A stretch of DNA of 64,000 bases, taken from contig NZ_CP108054.1 in the NCBI RefSeq assembly GCF_036173125.1, positions 4,216,001 to 4,280,000 of the forward strand. Reading direction: 5' to 3'. Shown one piece after another: positions 1-8,241 of this stretch. Every line of letters starts with the position of its first letter. The stretch's first letter is position 1. Below the pieces are notes generated by a model that saw nothing but the letters and a program-made list of their open reading frames with translations, was not told the origin of the DNA and made no database searches. This DNA comes from Streptomyces sp. NBC_00286. GTDB taxonomy: Bacteria; Actinomycetota; Actinomycetes; Streptomycetales; Streptomycetaceae. The position numbers were made by a program, and so were the translations under genes.

Positions 1-380
1 AGGCGACCTTCTCCCTCAAGGACGCCGACCGCTTCGGCCTGAAGGTCCGCACCGGCGCGGGCGGCGAGGAGACCGTCATCGGTTACGACGCCACGACGCA
101 GGAGCTGTACGTCGACCGCACCCGCTCCGGCGTCGGCGACTTCAACAGCACCTTCCCGGGCGTCCAGACCGCCCCCCTGAAGGCCAAGAACGGCAAGGTC
201 AAGCTCCGTATCCTCGTCGACTGGTCATCCGTCGAGGTCTTCGGCGGCAACGGCGAGGCCGTGATCACCGACCAGATCTTCCCCGACCCCGCCAGCACCG
301 GCGTCGAGGTCTTCGCCGAGGGCGGCACCGCCACCCTCGACCACCTGCGGGCGTGGCAGCTGAAGTCCGTCTGGCGGTGA
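1..380 (+). CDS. Glycoside hydrolase family 32, C-terminal fragment
   Basis: The reading frame is open from the window edge (first full codon at 3) to TGA at 378-380, giving the last 125 residues. The segment has the look of the C-terminal beta-sandwich module of GH32 enzymes (levanase, inulinase, sucrose hydrolase): a DRTRSG stretch followed by the LRILVDWSSVEVFGG segment and an FPDP loop, both characteristic of this module. The catalytic five-bladed propeller lies outside the window, so substrate cannot be judged. A sugar O-acetyltransferase and a complete sugar ABC importer with LacI regulator follow on the same strand, which fits a fructan/fructose utilisation locus. Whether the enzyme is exported cannot be seen here. 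Confidence 0.85.
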   Translation, partial: ATFSLKDADRFGLKVRTGAGGEETVIGYDATTQELYVDRTRSGVGDFNSTFPGVQTAPLKAKNGKVKLRILVDWSSVEVFGGNGEAVITDQIFPDPASTGVEVFAEGGTATLDHLRAWQLKSVWR

Positions 381-430
381 CGGGTCGCAGGTCCGCGCGC
401 CGGCCGGCCAGAAGCGGCTTCCGGCGCGCG

Positions 431-472
431 GCTCTCGGCTCTCGGCTCTCGGCTCTCGGCTCTCGGCTCTCG
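431..472. repeat. Heptanucleotide tandem repeat, 6 copies
   Basis: Six perfect consecutive copies of GCTCTCG sit about 50 bases after the stop of the GH32 gene, in the 238-base gap before the acetyltransferase. There is no reading frame in it that looks like a gene. It is probably a slippage-prone spacer; I see no terminator hairpin made by it. Confidence 0.9.
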
Positions 473-618
473 GCGAGGCAGGCACCGCCGCGAAGGGGGC
501 GGCGACGTTATCCCGCCAGGTGCGCAGGCCCTCGGCTCAATGGATCCCTGTCGCAGTTCCGATGCGGCAGGCAGGATGATCGTCGTGATCCATGCCTTGG
601 ATGAAGGAGCGTTCCGCT

Positions 619-1221
619 GTGACGCATGCTCACGAGGAAGAAGTCCTGGCCCGCATCGCCAAGGGGCTCGTCTACACCGAGTCCGAAGCGGCCTTCCAGG
701 CCCCTCGGCGCCGCACCGAGCAGATCTTCGAGTACAACCACACGCCACCGAGCGAAACGGAGAAGCGTCGATCGTTACTCGTCGCGATCTTCGGCTCGGT
801 CGGTGAACGCACGGTGCTGCTGCCGCCGTTCCACGCCGGATTCGGCAGCAACGTCCACATCGGCGACGACTTCTTCGGGAACGTGAACCTCACGTTCGTC
901 GACGACGTGGACATCCGCATAGGCAACGGTGTCATGATCGCGCCCAGCGTCACCCTGACCACGACGGGACACCCGGTACATCCCTCACGACGCGTCGACT
1001 TCGGACGGTTCTCGGAACCGATCGTGATCGAGGACAAGGTGTGGATCGGCAGCAACGCGGTGGTCCTGCCCGGCGTTCGCATCGGATACGGGTCGGTCAT
1101 CGGCGCCGGCAGCGTCGTCAGCCGCAGCATTCCCCCGATGACCGTCGCGGTCGGAACCCCTTGCCGGGTGGTCCGCGCCATCACTGACGAGGATCTCACC
1201 ACACGTACCGCCGGGTATTAG
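619..1221 (+). CDS. Maltose/galactoside-type O-acetyltransferase
   Basis: A 200-residue left-handed beta-helix acetyltransferase of the LacA/Maa group, expected to move acetyl from acetyl-CoA to a sugar hydroxyl. The N-terminal helical Maa-type segment (residues 5-65) is followed by hexapeptide repeats; the catalytic histidine is His118 in TTTGHPVHP, and the coil VWIGSNAVVLPGV plus the closing VAVGTPCRVVR are typical. The GTG at 619 is preferred over ATG at 592 or 601 because AAGGAG lies about 10 bases before it. Codon 53 is TTA (775-777), so translation should need the bldA tRNA. It lies between a GH32 gene and a sugar transporter and may detoxify non-metabolised sugars, but that role is inferred. 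Confidence 0.85.
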   Translation: MTHAHEEEVLARIAKGLVYTESEAAFQAPRRRTEQIFEYNHTPPSETEKRRSLLVAIFGSVGERTVLLPPFHAGFGSNVHIGDDFFGNVNLTFVDDVDIRIGNGVMIAPSVTLTTTGHPVHPSRRVDFGRFSEPIVIEDKVWIGSNAVVLPGVRIGYGSVIGAGSVVSRSIPPMTVAVGTPCRVVRAITDEDLTTRTAGY

Positions 1222-1226
1222 TGCCG

Positions 1227-1529
1227 TTACGGACGTGCTGCCAGCGGATCAAGGAACGTCAGTACGGAGCCGTCCTCCTCGATCAGCGGGATGAGCGCGG
1301 CGTTGAACGGGGCGCCGTACGGGGCGTTCAGGTGTGCCTTGAAGGCGGCCTCGTCGCGGTAGGCCTCGAAGATCCAGTAGGCGCGTGGGTTGGCCGACTT
1401 GGTGTAGACGTCGAAGGCCAGGTTGCCTTTCTCTTCGCGCACCTTCAGGGCGTACTCCCGGATCAGGCGGGCGACTTCGGCCTCCGATCCCTCTCGGGCG
1501 GTGAACTCGGCGAGCAGGGTTTTCGTCAT
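1227..1529 (-). CDS. Putative quinol monooxygenase, ABM domain
   Basis: A 100-residue antibiotic-biosynthesis-monooxygenase (ABM/YgiN-like) protein, a dimeric ferredoxin-like alpha/beta barrel. The pattern of an N-terminal strand with LAEFTAREGSEAEVARLI, the central FDVYTKSANPRAYWIFEAYRDEAAFKAHLNAP block and a C-terminal LTFLDPL strand is the usual one for this family, and the length is normal. ATG at 1529 has an AAGGAC Shine-Dalgarno upstream. It converges with the acetyltransferase (5-base gap) and is unlinked to the sugar operon that follows. Small ABM proteins oxidise quinols or simply sense/clear reactive aromatics; the substrate cannot be told from sequence. Confidence 0.85.
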   Translation of the reverse strand: MTKTLLAEFTAREGSEAEVARLIREYALKVREEKGNLAFDVYTKSANPRAYWIFEAYRDEAAFKAHLNAPYGAPFNAALIPLIEEDGSVLTFLDPLAARP

Positions 1530-1543
1530 GGCTGCGGGTCCTT

Positions 1544-1599
1544 GTCCGTGGGTGGGGGTCCGTGAGTGTAGGTCAGTGAGTGGAGGTCAGTGGGTGGAG
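1544..1599. repeat. 14-nt imperfect tandem repeat, 4 units
   Basis: Four adjacent 14-base units of the form GTCNGTGNGTGNNG occupy 1544-1557, 1558-1571, 1572-1585 and 1586-1599, directly upstream of the ABM monooxygenase start. They may be an array of direct-repeat protein sites or simply slippage products; the rest of the 316-base gap to the next gene holds only the operator pair at 1758-1788. Confidence 0.75.
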
Positions 1600-1757
1600 G
1601 CGCTGCTCTTCTCGTGAATGCGGTGGCGGAACGGGCACGTTGCGGGCAGTGGCCGAACGGCTTTCGGGCGGGCGGCCGCCGCGGGCGTTGCCGATTTGTG
1701 TCCGGTACTAGGCATTGACGTTGCCTGGAAACGGAGTCCATCATCCTGGCCAAGCAG

Positions 1758-1788
1758 TGTCAACGATGACATAAGTCAACGATGACAC
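1758..1788. promoter_or_regulatory. Tandem LacI-type candidate operators
   Basis: Two copies of GTCAACGATGACA lie at 1759-1771 and 1775-1787, 16 bases apart. Each is an imperfect palindrome (TGTCA, 4 bases, TGACA) with a central CG step, which is the layout of LacI/GalR-family operators. They stand about 60-90 bases before the start of the sugar-binding lipoprotein gene, and the only LacI-family gene nearby is the last gene of the same locus (5010-6032), so autoregulated control of the operon by that protein is the natural inference. Confidence 0.65.
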
Positions 1789-1845
1789 CTCGGGACGGCA
1801 TGCCCCGATGCCGGCCGCTCGCCCGCAATCCCGCAGGAGTCGTTC

Positions 1846-2868
1846 ATGTCACGCATCTCTCGTCTGCCGTCCTCCTTGATCAGAGCCGCTGCTTGCACGG
1901 GCGTCGCGGCCCTCGCCCTGACCGCCTGTGGATCCGGATCGGAATCGGGCACCGCGAGCAGCGGTTCGGGCGACGTCAAGGTCGGTCTGATCACCAAGAC
2001 CGACACCAACCCGTTCTTCGTGAAGATGAAGGAGGGCGCGGAGAAGTCCGCGAAGGCCGAAGGCGTCGAGCTCATGACCGCGGCCGGCAAGTTCGACGGC
2101 GACAACGCCGGTCAGGTCACCGCCATCGAGAACATGGTCGCCGCCGGCGTGAAGGGCATCCTGATCACCCCGAGCGACTCCAAGGCGATCGTGCCGGCCC
2201 TCGAGAAGGCCAAGGCCCAGGGTGTGCTGGTCATCGCCCTGGACACGCCGACCGAGCCGGAGAGCGCGGTCGACGCCCTGTTCGCCACCGACAACCTCAA
2301 GGCCGGCGAGCTGATCGGCGAGTACGCCAAGGCGGCCATGAAGGGCAAGGACGCGAAGATAGCCACCCTCGACCTGGCGCCGGGCGTCTCCGTCGGCGTC
2401 CAGCGGCACAACGGCTTCCTGAAGGGCTTCGGCATCAAGGAGGGCGACCCCTCCGTCGTCTGCTCCCAGGACACCGGAGGCGACCAGGCCAAGGGCCAGA
2501 CCGCGATGGAGAACTGCCTCCAGAAGGAACCCGGCATCAACGTCGTCTACACCATCAACGAGCCCGCCGCGCTGGGTGCGTACACCGCGCTCAAGGCCAA
2601 GGGCCGGGAGAAGGACGTACTGATCGTCTCCGTCGACGGCGGCTGCACCGGGACCGAGGCCGTCAAGGGCGGCACGATCGCCGCGACGTCGCAGCAGTAC
2701 CCGCTGAAGATGGCCGCCGAGGGCGTCAAGGCCGTCGTGACGTTCGCCAAGGACGGCAAGAAGGCGTCGGGTTACACCGACACCGGTGTCACTCTCATCA
2801 CCGACAAGGTGCAGGACGGGGTCACGTCCAAGGACACCGCGTACGGGCTGGAGAACTGCTGGGGCTGA
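1846..2868 (+). CDS. Sugar ABC transporter substrate-binding lipoprotein
   Basis: A 340-residue periplasmic-binding-protein-like lipoprotein of the ribose/fructose (RbsB/FrcB, type I) group. It has a basic N-terminus, hydrophobic core and a lipobox ending in Cys28 (LALTAC), so it should be anchored outside the membrane. The fold markers [20 protein letters not shown], the [16 protein letters not shown] hinge region and LIVSVDGG are typical. AGGAG stands about 12 bases before the ATG. It is the first gene of a binding protein-permease-ATPase operon and is preceded by tandem LacI-type operators. A GH32 gene just upstream and the resemblance to FrcB favour fructose as ligand, but ribose or another monosaccharide is possible. 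Confidence 0.9.
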   Translation: MSRISRLPSSLIRAAACTGVAALALTACGSGSESGTASSGSGDVKVGLITKTDTNPFFVKMKEGAEKSAKAEGVELMTAAGKFDGDNAGQVTAIENMVAAGVKGILITPSDSKAIVPALEKAKAQGVLVIALDTPTEPESAVDALFATDNLKAGELIGEYAKAAMKGKDAKIATLDLAPGVSVGVQRHNGFLKGFGIKEGDPSVVCSQDTGGDQAKGQTAMENCLQKEPGINVVYTINEPAALGAYTALKAKGREKDVLIVSVDGGCTGTEAVKGGTIAATSQQYPLKMAAEGVKAVVTFAKDGKKASGYTDTGVTLITDKVQDGVTSKDTAYGLENCWG

Positions 2869-3087
2869 GCCGCCGCGCCCCTCAACTGCCGCCGTAGCTA
2901 AGGCCGTTGACGCCGCACGCCCGCCGTTGCGGCCGTGACTCCCGCCGTTGCCGCCGTAGCTGCCGTAGTTGCCGCCGTTCGAAACCCCTCAGCGGGGCGG
3001 CCGTCCCCCTCCTCCCCGGCCGGGGCGGCCGCCCCCTCGTCCTCTTGCCGACCGACAAAAGACTTCTGTCTTCCGACAAGGACTCGC

Positions 3088-4101
3088 ATGACTGCCACGT
3101 CCACGCCCCCGAGCAAAACCTCGCCGTACGCGGAGCTCAAAGCACCGACCACGGCCCGCCGACTGCTCATGCAACCGACCACCGGCCCCCTGGTCGCCCT
3201 CCTCCTGGCCTGTGTCTTCTTCTCCTTCTCGACCGACCAGTTCCTCACGGGCGGGAACTTCTCGCTGATCGTGCAGCAGGTCATGGTCGTCGGCACCCTC
3301 GCCATCGGCCAGACGCTGATCATCCTCACCGCGGGCATCGATCTCTCCTGCGGTGCCGTGATGGCGTTCGGCAGCATCGTGATCGCCAAGATGGCGGCCG
3401 AGGGATCCCTGCCGCCGCTCGCCGCGATCGCGCTGGGCCTGGTCGTCTGTGGCGGCTTCGGTCTGCTCAACGGGGCGTTGGTGCAGAAGATCCCGCTGCC
3501 GCCGTTCATCGTGACCCTCGGCATGCTGAACGTGGCGTTCGCGCTGACCCACATCTACTCCGAGGAGCAGACGGTCACCAATCTGCCCGGCCCGCTGACG
3601 GCGCTCGGGCAGACCTTCCCGCTCGGCAAGACCGACATCACGTACGGGTCGCTGGTCACCATCGCCCTGTTCCTCCTCGTCGCGTACGCGCTGAGCAGCA
3701 CCAGCTGGGGCCGGCATGTCCACGCGTTGGGCAACAGCCCGGAAGCAGCCCGGCTGAACGGCATCCGCACCTCCCGCCTGACCATCGGCGTCTACACCGC
3801 GGCCGGCGTCCTCTACGGCATCGCCGCCCTGTTGCTCATCTCCCGTACCGGAGTCGGCGACCCGCAGGCCGGGCAGACCGACAACCTCGACAGCATCACC
3901 GCGGTGGTGCTCGGCGGCACGAGCCTGTTCGGCGGACGCGGATCGGTTCTGGGCACGTTCATCGGCGTTCTCATCGTCGGCGTCTTCCGTAACGGCCTGC
4001 AGCTGATGGGTGTCGCCTCCATCTACCAGACCCTGATCACCGGTGTCCTGGTGATCCTCGCGGTGACCGTCGACCAGCTCTCCCGGAAGAAGGCCCGATG
4101 A
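3088..4101 (+). CDS. Sugar ABC transporter permease
   Basis: A 337-residue integral membrane permease of the RbsC/FrcC (BPD_transp_2) family. About eight to ten hydrophobic segments are visible, with the conserved motif ILTAGIDLSCGAVMAFGS after the third and the EAA-like loop ARLNGIRTSRLTIGVYTAAG before the later helices; AVVLGGTSLFGGRGSVLGT is another family signature. ATG at 3088 is chosen because AAGGA precedes it; longer in-frame versions from 2935 begin in low-complexity GCCGCCGTT-rich sequence. The stop overlaps the ATPase start (ATGA), so the two are translationally coupled. The 219-base gap from the binding protein contains GC-rich inverted repeats that may lower permease expression relative to the binding protein. 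Confidence 0.92.
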   Translation: MTATSTPPSKTSPYAELKAPTTARRLLMQPTTGPLVALLLACVFFSFSTDQFLTGGNFSLIVQQVMVVGTLAIGQTLIILTAGIDLSCGAVMAFGSIVIAKMAAEGSLPPLAAIALGLVVCGGFGLLNGALVQKIPLPPFIVTLGMLNVAFALTHIYSEEQTVTNLPGPLTALGQTFPLGKTDITYGSLVTIALFLLVAYALSSTSWGRHVHALGNSPEAARLNGIRTSRLTIGVYTAAGVLYGIAALLLISRTGVGDPQAGQTDNLDSITAVVLGGTSLFGGRGSVLGTFIGVLIVGVFRNGLQLMGVASIYQTLITGVLVILAVTVDQLSRKKAR

Positions 4102-4931
4102 CCACCTCAACTCCGGCCCCTGTCTTGCAGGCCCGCGGTCTGGTCAAGCGCTACGGCCATGTCACCGCCATCGACGGCGCCGACTTCGACTTGCTGCCCG
4201 GCGAGGTCCTCGCGGTCATCGGCGACAACGGAGCCGGCAAGACGAGCCTCATCAAGGCGCTCACCGGCGCGGTGGTCCCCGACGAGGGCGAAATCCGCCT
4301 CAACGGGAAGCCCATCGCCTTCTCCGGCCCGCAAAGCGCCCGGGCCCACGGCATCGAGACGGTGTATCAGGACCTCGCGGTGGCCGCCTCCATGGACATC
4401 GCCTCCAACATGTTCCTCGGCCGCGAACTGCGCCGCCCCGGGATCCTCGGCAACGCCTTCCGCATGCTCGACAAGAAGCGCATGCGCCAGGAGGCCGCCG
4501 AGCACATGGCCGACCTGAAGATCGGTCTGCGCTCGCTGACGCAGTCGGTCGAGACGCTCTCCGGGGGACAGCGGCAGGCCGTCGCCGTCGCACGTGCCGT
4601 CGCATGGGCCCGTAGCGTCGTCGTCATGGACGAACCGACCGCCGCCCTCGGTGTCAAGGAGTCCGGCCAGGTCCTCGACCTCATCCGCCGGGTCCGGGAC
4701 AAGGGCATGCCGGTCGTCCTGATCAGCCACAACATGCCGCACGTCTTCGAGATCGCCGACCGGATCCACGTACACCGGCTGGGCCGGCGCGCGGCCGTGA
4801 TCAAGCCGTCCGACTACTCCATGGCCGAGGTCGTCGCCATCATGACCGGCGCGCTGACCGTCGACGAGGCCGGAGATACTGTCGTGGCGGATTCCGCGGC
4901 GGCCAAGGCCGCGGGTGTCCAGGCCAGCTGA
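4098..4931 (+). CDS. Sugar ABC transporter ATP-binding protein
   Basis: A 277-residue cytoplasmic ATPase with a single nucleotide-binding domain: Walker A GDNGAGKTS (residues 42-50), Q-loop Gln90, signature LSGGQRQ (153-159), Walker B VVVMDEPT (173-180) and switch His in LISHN. RbsA-type importers usually carry two fused ATPase domains of about 500 residues; this one is the single-domain FrcA type, which supports a fructose-type importer. Its ATG overlaps the permease stop by four bases. A strong hairpin lies just after the stop, before the LacI gene. Confidence 0.92.
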   Translation: MTTSTPAPVLQARGLVKRYGHVTAIDGADFDLLPGEVLAVIGDNGAGKTSLIKALTGAVVPDEGEIRLNGKPIAFSGPQSARAHGIETVYQDLAVAASMDIASNMFLGRELRRPGILGNAFRMLDKKRMRQEAAEHMADLKIGLRSLTQSVETLSGGQRQAVAVARAVAWARSVVVMDEPTAALGVKESGQVLDLIRRVRDKGMPVVLISHNMPHVFEIADRIHVHRLGRRAAVIKPSDYSMAEVVAIMTGALTVDEAGDTVVADSAAAKAAGVQAS

Positions 4932-4946
4932 CGACCCGACGGAAGC

Positions 4947-4984
4947 AACTCACGGGTTCCGGCCCGGGCAGGAACCCGTGAGTT
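4947..4984. terminator. 14-bp perfect hairpin after the ABC operon
   Basis: Arms 4947-4960 (AACTCACGGGTTCC) and 4971-4984 pair perfectly around a 10-base GC loop. There is no T-tract, as is usual in Streptomyces. It sits between the ATPase stop and the Shine-Dalgarno of the LacI gene, so it can work as a terminator or attenuator that uncouples the regulator from the transporter. An additional operator role is possible. Confidence 0.7.
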
Positions 4985-5009
4985 ACGAGCGCAGGAGACC
5001 GTTTCCGCC

Positions 5010-6032
5010 ATGGCAGCGAACCGCCGCCCCACCCTGGCCGATGTCGCACGAGAAGTCGGCGTCAGCGCCAAGACCGTCTCGCGTGTCCTCAACGAGGACG
5101 GACCCGTCTCGGCTCAGACGCGGGAACAGGTACTCGCCGCGATGGCCAGGCTGGGCTTCCAGCCGAACCTCATGGCGCGCAACATCCGCGTCGGCGGTCC
5201 GGACACCACCATCGGACTGGTCATCCCCGACCTCGCCAACCCCTTCTTCGGAGCCGTGGCCCGCGCCATCGAGGACACCGTCCGGGACCGGGGCCTGACC
5301 CTGCTCATGGGCTCCTCCGCCGACGACCCCGACCGCGAACGCGCCCTGACGGACAAGTTCCTAGCCCGGCGCGTCAGCATCCTGATCGTCGTGCCGTCCG
5401 TGGGCGCCGACCACTCCCACCTCAAGTCGCACCGTACGGCGGGGCTGCCCGTCGTCTTCCTCGACCGCCCGGGAGTCGGCCTGTCCACGGACAGCGTCGT
5501 CAGCACCAACCGCGCCGGCTCCCACGAGGGCGTCGCCCACCTCGTCGCCCACGGGCACCGCCGCATCGGATTCGTCGGCGACCTGCCCGTCAAGCTGTAC
5601 ACCCGCCGCGAGCGCCTCACCGGCTACCGGGCGGCTCTGCAGGAAGCCGACATCCCCTACGACCGCTCGTTGCTCGCCAGCGCACACGATCAGCCGGGGG
5701 CCGAGGCCGCGACCGCCCAGCTCCTCGAACTGGCCGATCCCCCCACGGCGTTGTTCGCCGGAAACAACATCATGGCGCTCGGCATCGTCGCCGAACTCGC
5801 CCGCAGCAAGCGCAAGGACGTAGCCGTCGTCGCCTTCGACGACGTCTCCCTCGCCGAGGCACTGGAACCGGCCCTGACCGTCGTCGCCCAGGACCCCGAA
5901 GAACTCGGCCGCAGCGCCGCGGCCACCGCACTGTCCCGCCTCGACGGCGACCGCTCCCGGGCTCGCACCATCACCGTCCCCACCCGGCTGATCGTCCGGG
6001 GCTCGGGAGAACAACCCGCGCCCAAGCCGTAA
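5010..6032 (+). CDS. LacI family transcriptional regulator
   Basis: A 340-residue LacI/GalR repressor: N-terminal helix-turn-helix PTLADVAREVGVSAKTVSRVLN (residues 7-28) with the hinge helix ending in NLMARNIRV, then a type I periplasmic-binding-like effector domain beginning IGLVIPDLANPFFGAV and containing FAGNNIMALGIV and VAFDD. AGGAG lies 12 bases before the ATG. It follows the sugar ABC operon on the same strand and very probably binds the tandem CG-centred sites at 1758-1788, with the transported sugar or its phosphate as inducer. Both statements are inferred from position and family. Confidence 0.92.
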   Translation: MAANRRPTLADVAREVGVSAKTVSRVLNEDGPVSAQTREQVLAAMARLGFQPNLMARNIRVGGPDTTIGLVIPDLANPFFGAVARAIEDTVRDRGLTLLMGSSADDPDRERALTDKFLARRVSILIVVPSVGADHSHLKSHRTAGLPVVFLDRPGVGLSTDSVVSTNRAGSHEGVAHLVAHGHRRIGFVGDLPVKLYTRRERLTGYRAALQEADIPYDRSLLASAHDQPGAEAATAQLLELADPPTALFAGNNIMALGIVAELARSKRKDVAVVAFDDVSLAEALEPALTVVAQDPEELGRSAAATALSRLDGDRSRARTITVPTRLIVRGSGEQPAPKP

Positions 6033-6113
6033 GCGCGGCCTGCCCCTGACGGCCGATGGCCATCAGAGCGGCTTGAGGCGGGCCTTGAGCAGGCAGGTCT
6101 TCAGGGCGTACGG

Positions 6114-6410
6114 CTACGCGAGCCCGTCCACCCCTCCCTCCACCCACACCCGCAGACACGACGGGTGCCCCACGTCCATGTGCACGCTGTTCGTGGCTAC
6201 GGCGGTGCGGCGGGCCGCTGCCTCCGGGGTGCCGGTGTTGGTGTTGACGTCGAAGCGGGGGAAGTTGCTGGAGGAGATGTCGAGGCGGATGCGGTGGCCG
6301 GCGGCGAAGCGGTTCGCCGTGTCGGGGGCGGTGACCTCGATCTCGTACACCTGGCCCGGAGTGAGCAACTCCGGCTTCTCGGTGGAGCGGTGGAACGACA
6401 GCGGGCGATG
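6114..6410 (-). pseudogene. Remnant of CocE/NonD-type hydrolase C-terminus
   Basis: On the minus strand the frame from about 6410 down to TAG at 6114 encodes the end of an X-Pro dipeptidyl-peptidase C-terminal-like jelly-roll: LSFHRSTEKPELLTPG, then YEIEVT, FAAGHRIRLDISSSNFPRFD and NTNTG, all standard for CocE/NonD hydrolases. The frame is broken near 6408 (the preceding DRLTDGIAR residues are in another frame) and no upstream alpha/beta-hydrolase part exists, so only about 95 of some 600 residues remain. It abuts a plus-strand transporter remnant. Confidence 0.7.
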
Positions 6411-6679
6411 CCGTCGGTGAGTCGATCCTGTGCGGGGTCGTCGCCCTCGCCGGCTGGGTGCTGCACGTCTCCGGGCTGCGGGTCGAGGATCCCTCCTCGG
6501 GTGATCAGGTCGGCGTACGCAACGCCCTGTCGGCGGACGCCGTACGGGACCTGATCACCGGCGCCGAGGAGCCCTTCGTCACCTTCGGCCCGCTCGGCAT
6601 CGTGCTCTGGTACGCCACCGACTCGCCACGGATGTCATCCAGCGACTGGGCCACGATGTCCTCGCGACCGTGGCGCGGT
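6407..6679 (+). pseudogene. Remnant of AbgT-like transporter plus unknown tail
   Basis: The plus frame starting about 6407 reads ESILCGVVALAGWVLHVSGLRV, a short loop, then NALSADAVRDLI and FVTFGPLGIVL. This order (first helix, V-x-P loop, N-LS-x-x-x-R, F-x-x-F-x-PLG) matches the N-terminus of AbgT-family p-aminobenzoyl-glutamate transporters. It lacks a start and the remaining helices. After about 6615 a different frame encodes ATDVIQRLGHDVLATVAR and a stop at 6677-6679, the apparent end of some other protein. The stretch is therefore a composite of gene fragments; the AbgT assignment is moderate. Confidence 0.45.
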
Positions 6680-6728
6680 GAACCGCCCGACGGGCGAAGC
6701 GCGTCCTCCGTCCGAGCGAGGAGGCAAT

Positions 6729-7694
6729 GTGGTCGTACGCGGGGTGCGCGACGCGCAAGAGCGGCGGAGTGGGCGGCGGTGGGAGTACGGGCTCGTCGCC
6801 TGTGCCCTCTGCGTTGCCGGGCTGCTGGTCTTGCACTCCGCCGTGCCCAACTGGGTTGGGCGTCTTGGGAGTTTCCTGGAGACGTTTCTTCCGTGGCTGG
6901 GGGCGGCCGTTCCGCTGCTGGGCGGGGTCGCCCTGCTCAAGCGGTCGGTGGTGGGGCTGCTTGCCTGTCTGGTGCCCGCGCTTGCCTGGTTCTGGATGTT
7001 CGGCGGGCTGTGGTTCGGGGCGTCGCCGGGCTCGTACGACCTGACCGTCGTCCAGCACAACGTGGCCGACGACAAGTTCGACCCCTCCGGCACCGCACGG
7101 GCACTGCTCGGCGCGCGCGGCGACCTCGTGGCCGTACAGGAGCTGACGCCCGCGGCGCGCGCCGCGTACGAGGACGTCCTGGGCGGCTCGCTCCCCCACC
7201 GGGCGGTACGCGGCACGGTCGGGCTCTGGTCCGCGTACCCCCTGTCGGACGTGCGGCCCGTGGACATCCGGCCCGCCGGCTTCCCGGACAGCTGGCAGCG
7301 CGGACTGCGCGCCACAGTCGCCGCGCCCGAGGGCGAGGTCGCGGTGTACGTGGCCCACCTGCCGTCGATCCGCCTCGGCGCGACCGGCCTGGCATCGGCG
7401 GCCCGCGACGAGAGCGCGGCACTGCTCGGGGAGCAGATCGCGTCCGACCCGGCCGAACGGCTCCTGGTCGTGGGCGACCTCAACGGCACCGTGCAGGACC
7501 GAGGGCTGGATCCGCTCACCTCCCAACTGTCCGCTCCCGACGCGGGATTCGCGTTCAGCTGGCCAGCCTCCCTGCCAGTGGCGCGGATCGACCACGTACT
7601 CGGCAAGGAGGTCGAGGTGACCGAGGTGTCGACCCTGGACTCGACCGGAAGCGACCACTTGCCGATCGTCGGCCGCGTACGTCTTGGCTCATGA
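6729..7694 (+). CDS. Membrane-anchored endonuclease/exonuclease/phosphatase family protein
   Basis: A 321-residue protein with three hydrophobic segments at residues about 18-38, 47-65 and 70-92, followed by an extracytoplasmic EEP (DNase I-like) domain. Recognisable EEP elements are TVVQHNVADD, the glutamate in LVAVQELTP, LLVVGDLNGT and the terminal SDHLPIVGRV, which supply metal and phosphate ligands. The GTG at 6729 is chosen because GAGGAGG lies five bases upstream; an in-frame start at 6678 lies within the preceding remnant. The family hydrolyses phosphodiesters (nucleic acids, phosphoinositides or sphingolipids); which one cannot be said. Confidence 0.85.
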   Translation: MVVRGVRDAQERRSGRRWEYGLVACALCVAGLLVLHSAVPNWVGRLGSFLETFLPWLGAAVPLLGGVALLKRSVVGLLACLVPALAWFWMFGGLWFGASPGSYDLTVVQHNVADDKFDPSGTARALLGARGDLVAVQELTPAARAAYEDVLGGSLPHRAVRGTVGLWSAYPLSDVRPVDIRPAGFPDSWQRGLRATVAAPEGEVAVYVAHLPSIRLGATGLASAARDESAALLGEQIASDPAERLLVVGDLNGTVQDRGLDPLTSQLSAPDAGFAFSWPASLPVARIDHVLGKEVEVTEVSTLDSTGSDHLPIVGRVRLGS

Positions 7695-7794
7695 CGCCCA
7701 TCCCCGTGGCCCAACTCGCCGAACTCACTGCCCCGTTCCGCACTTACCTCTGACGTAATCGACGCTCCGGCAGTGTCCCGGCAGGCTGGGCTCC

Positions 7795-8232
7795 ATGACG
7801 ACTGACACCACGCATACCGCCACCGCCACCGCTGACGCCACCCGCGCCACCGTCCAGAAGTTCCTCGCCCTCCGCCTCGCCGGGGACACCGAGGGGCTCA
7901 CCGCGCTCTTCGCCGACGACGTCGACTGGATGCTCGCCGAGAATCCTGTGGTCCCGTGGATCAGGCCCCGGTCCACCACCGCCGAATGCGCCGCTCAGGC
8001 TGCGGAGTTGGCCGAGCACACCGTGGCCGAGGACGCCCGCGCGTCCGTCGACACGATCCTCGTCGACGGCACCGACGCCGTTCTGATGGGGCACCTCTCG
8101 GGGACCGTCCGCGCGACGGGCAAGTCCTTCGCGGGTCCCTTCGCGCTGCGGCTCAGCGTCGAGGGTGGGCGGATCACCCGGCACCACCTGTACGAGAACA
8201 GTGTGTCGATCGCGGCGGCGTGTACGCCCTGA
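7795..8232 (+). CDS. SnoaL/NTF2-like protein
   Basis: A 145-residue single-domain protein with the cone-shaped NTF2/ketosteroid-isomerase-like pattern: an N-terminal helix containing VQKFLALRLAGDTEGLTALFADDVDWML, and C-terminal strands GPFALRLSVEGGRITRHHLYENS. This family includes isomerases, cyclases and binding proteins; no residue here fixes the chemistry. The N-terminus is Thr/Ala-rich and probably disordered. It converges with the flavoprotein gene, leaving only nine bases between stops. Confidence 0.75.
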   Translation: MTTDTTHTATATADATRATVQKFLALRLAGDTEGLTALFADDVDWMLAENPVVPWIRPRSTTAECAAQAAELAEHTVAEDARASVDTILVDGTDAVLMGHLSGTVRATGKSFAGPFALRLSVEGGRITRHHLYENSVSIAAACTP

Positions 8233-8241
8233 CGCAGGGGC

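Noticed and set aside
431..472. CRISPR-like short repeats
   Set aside because: Heptamers without spacers and no cas genes; simple tandem repeat.
1782..2897. 371-residue Arg/Gly-rich frame over the sugar-binding protein
   Set aside because: Shifted-frame shadow of the lipoprotein gene; no recognisable domain.
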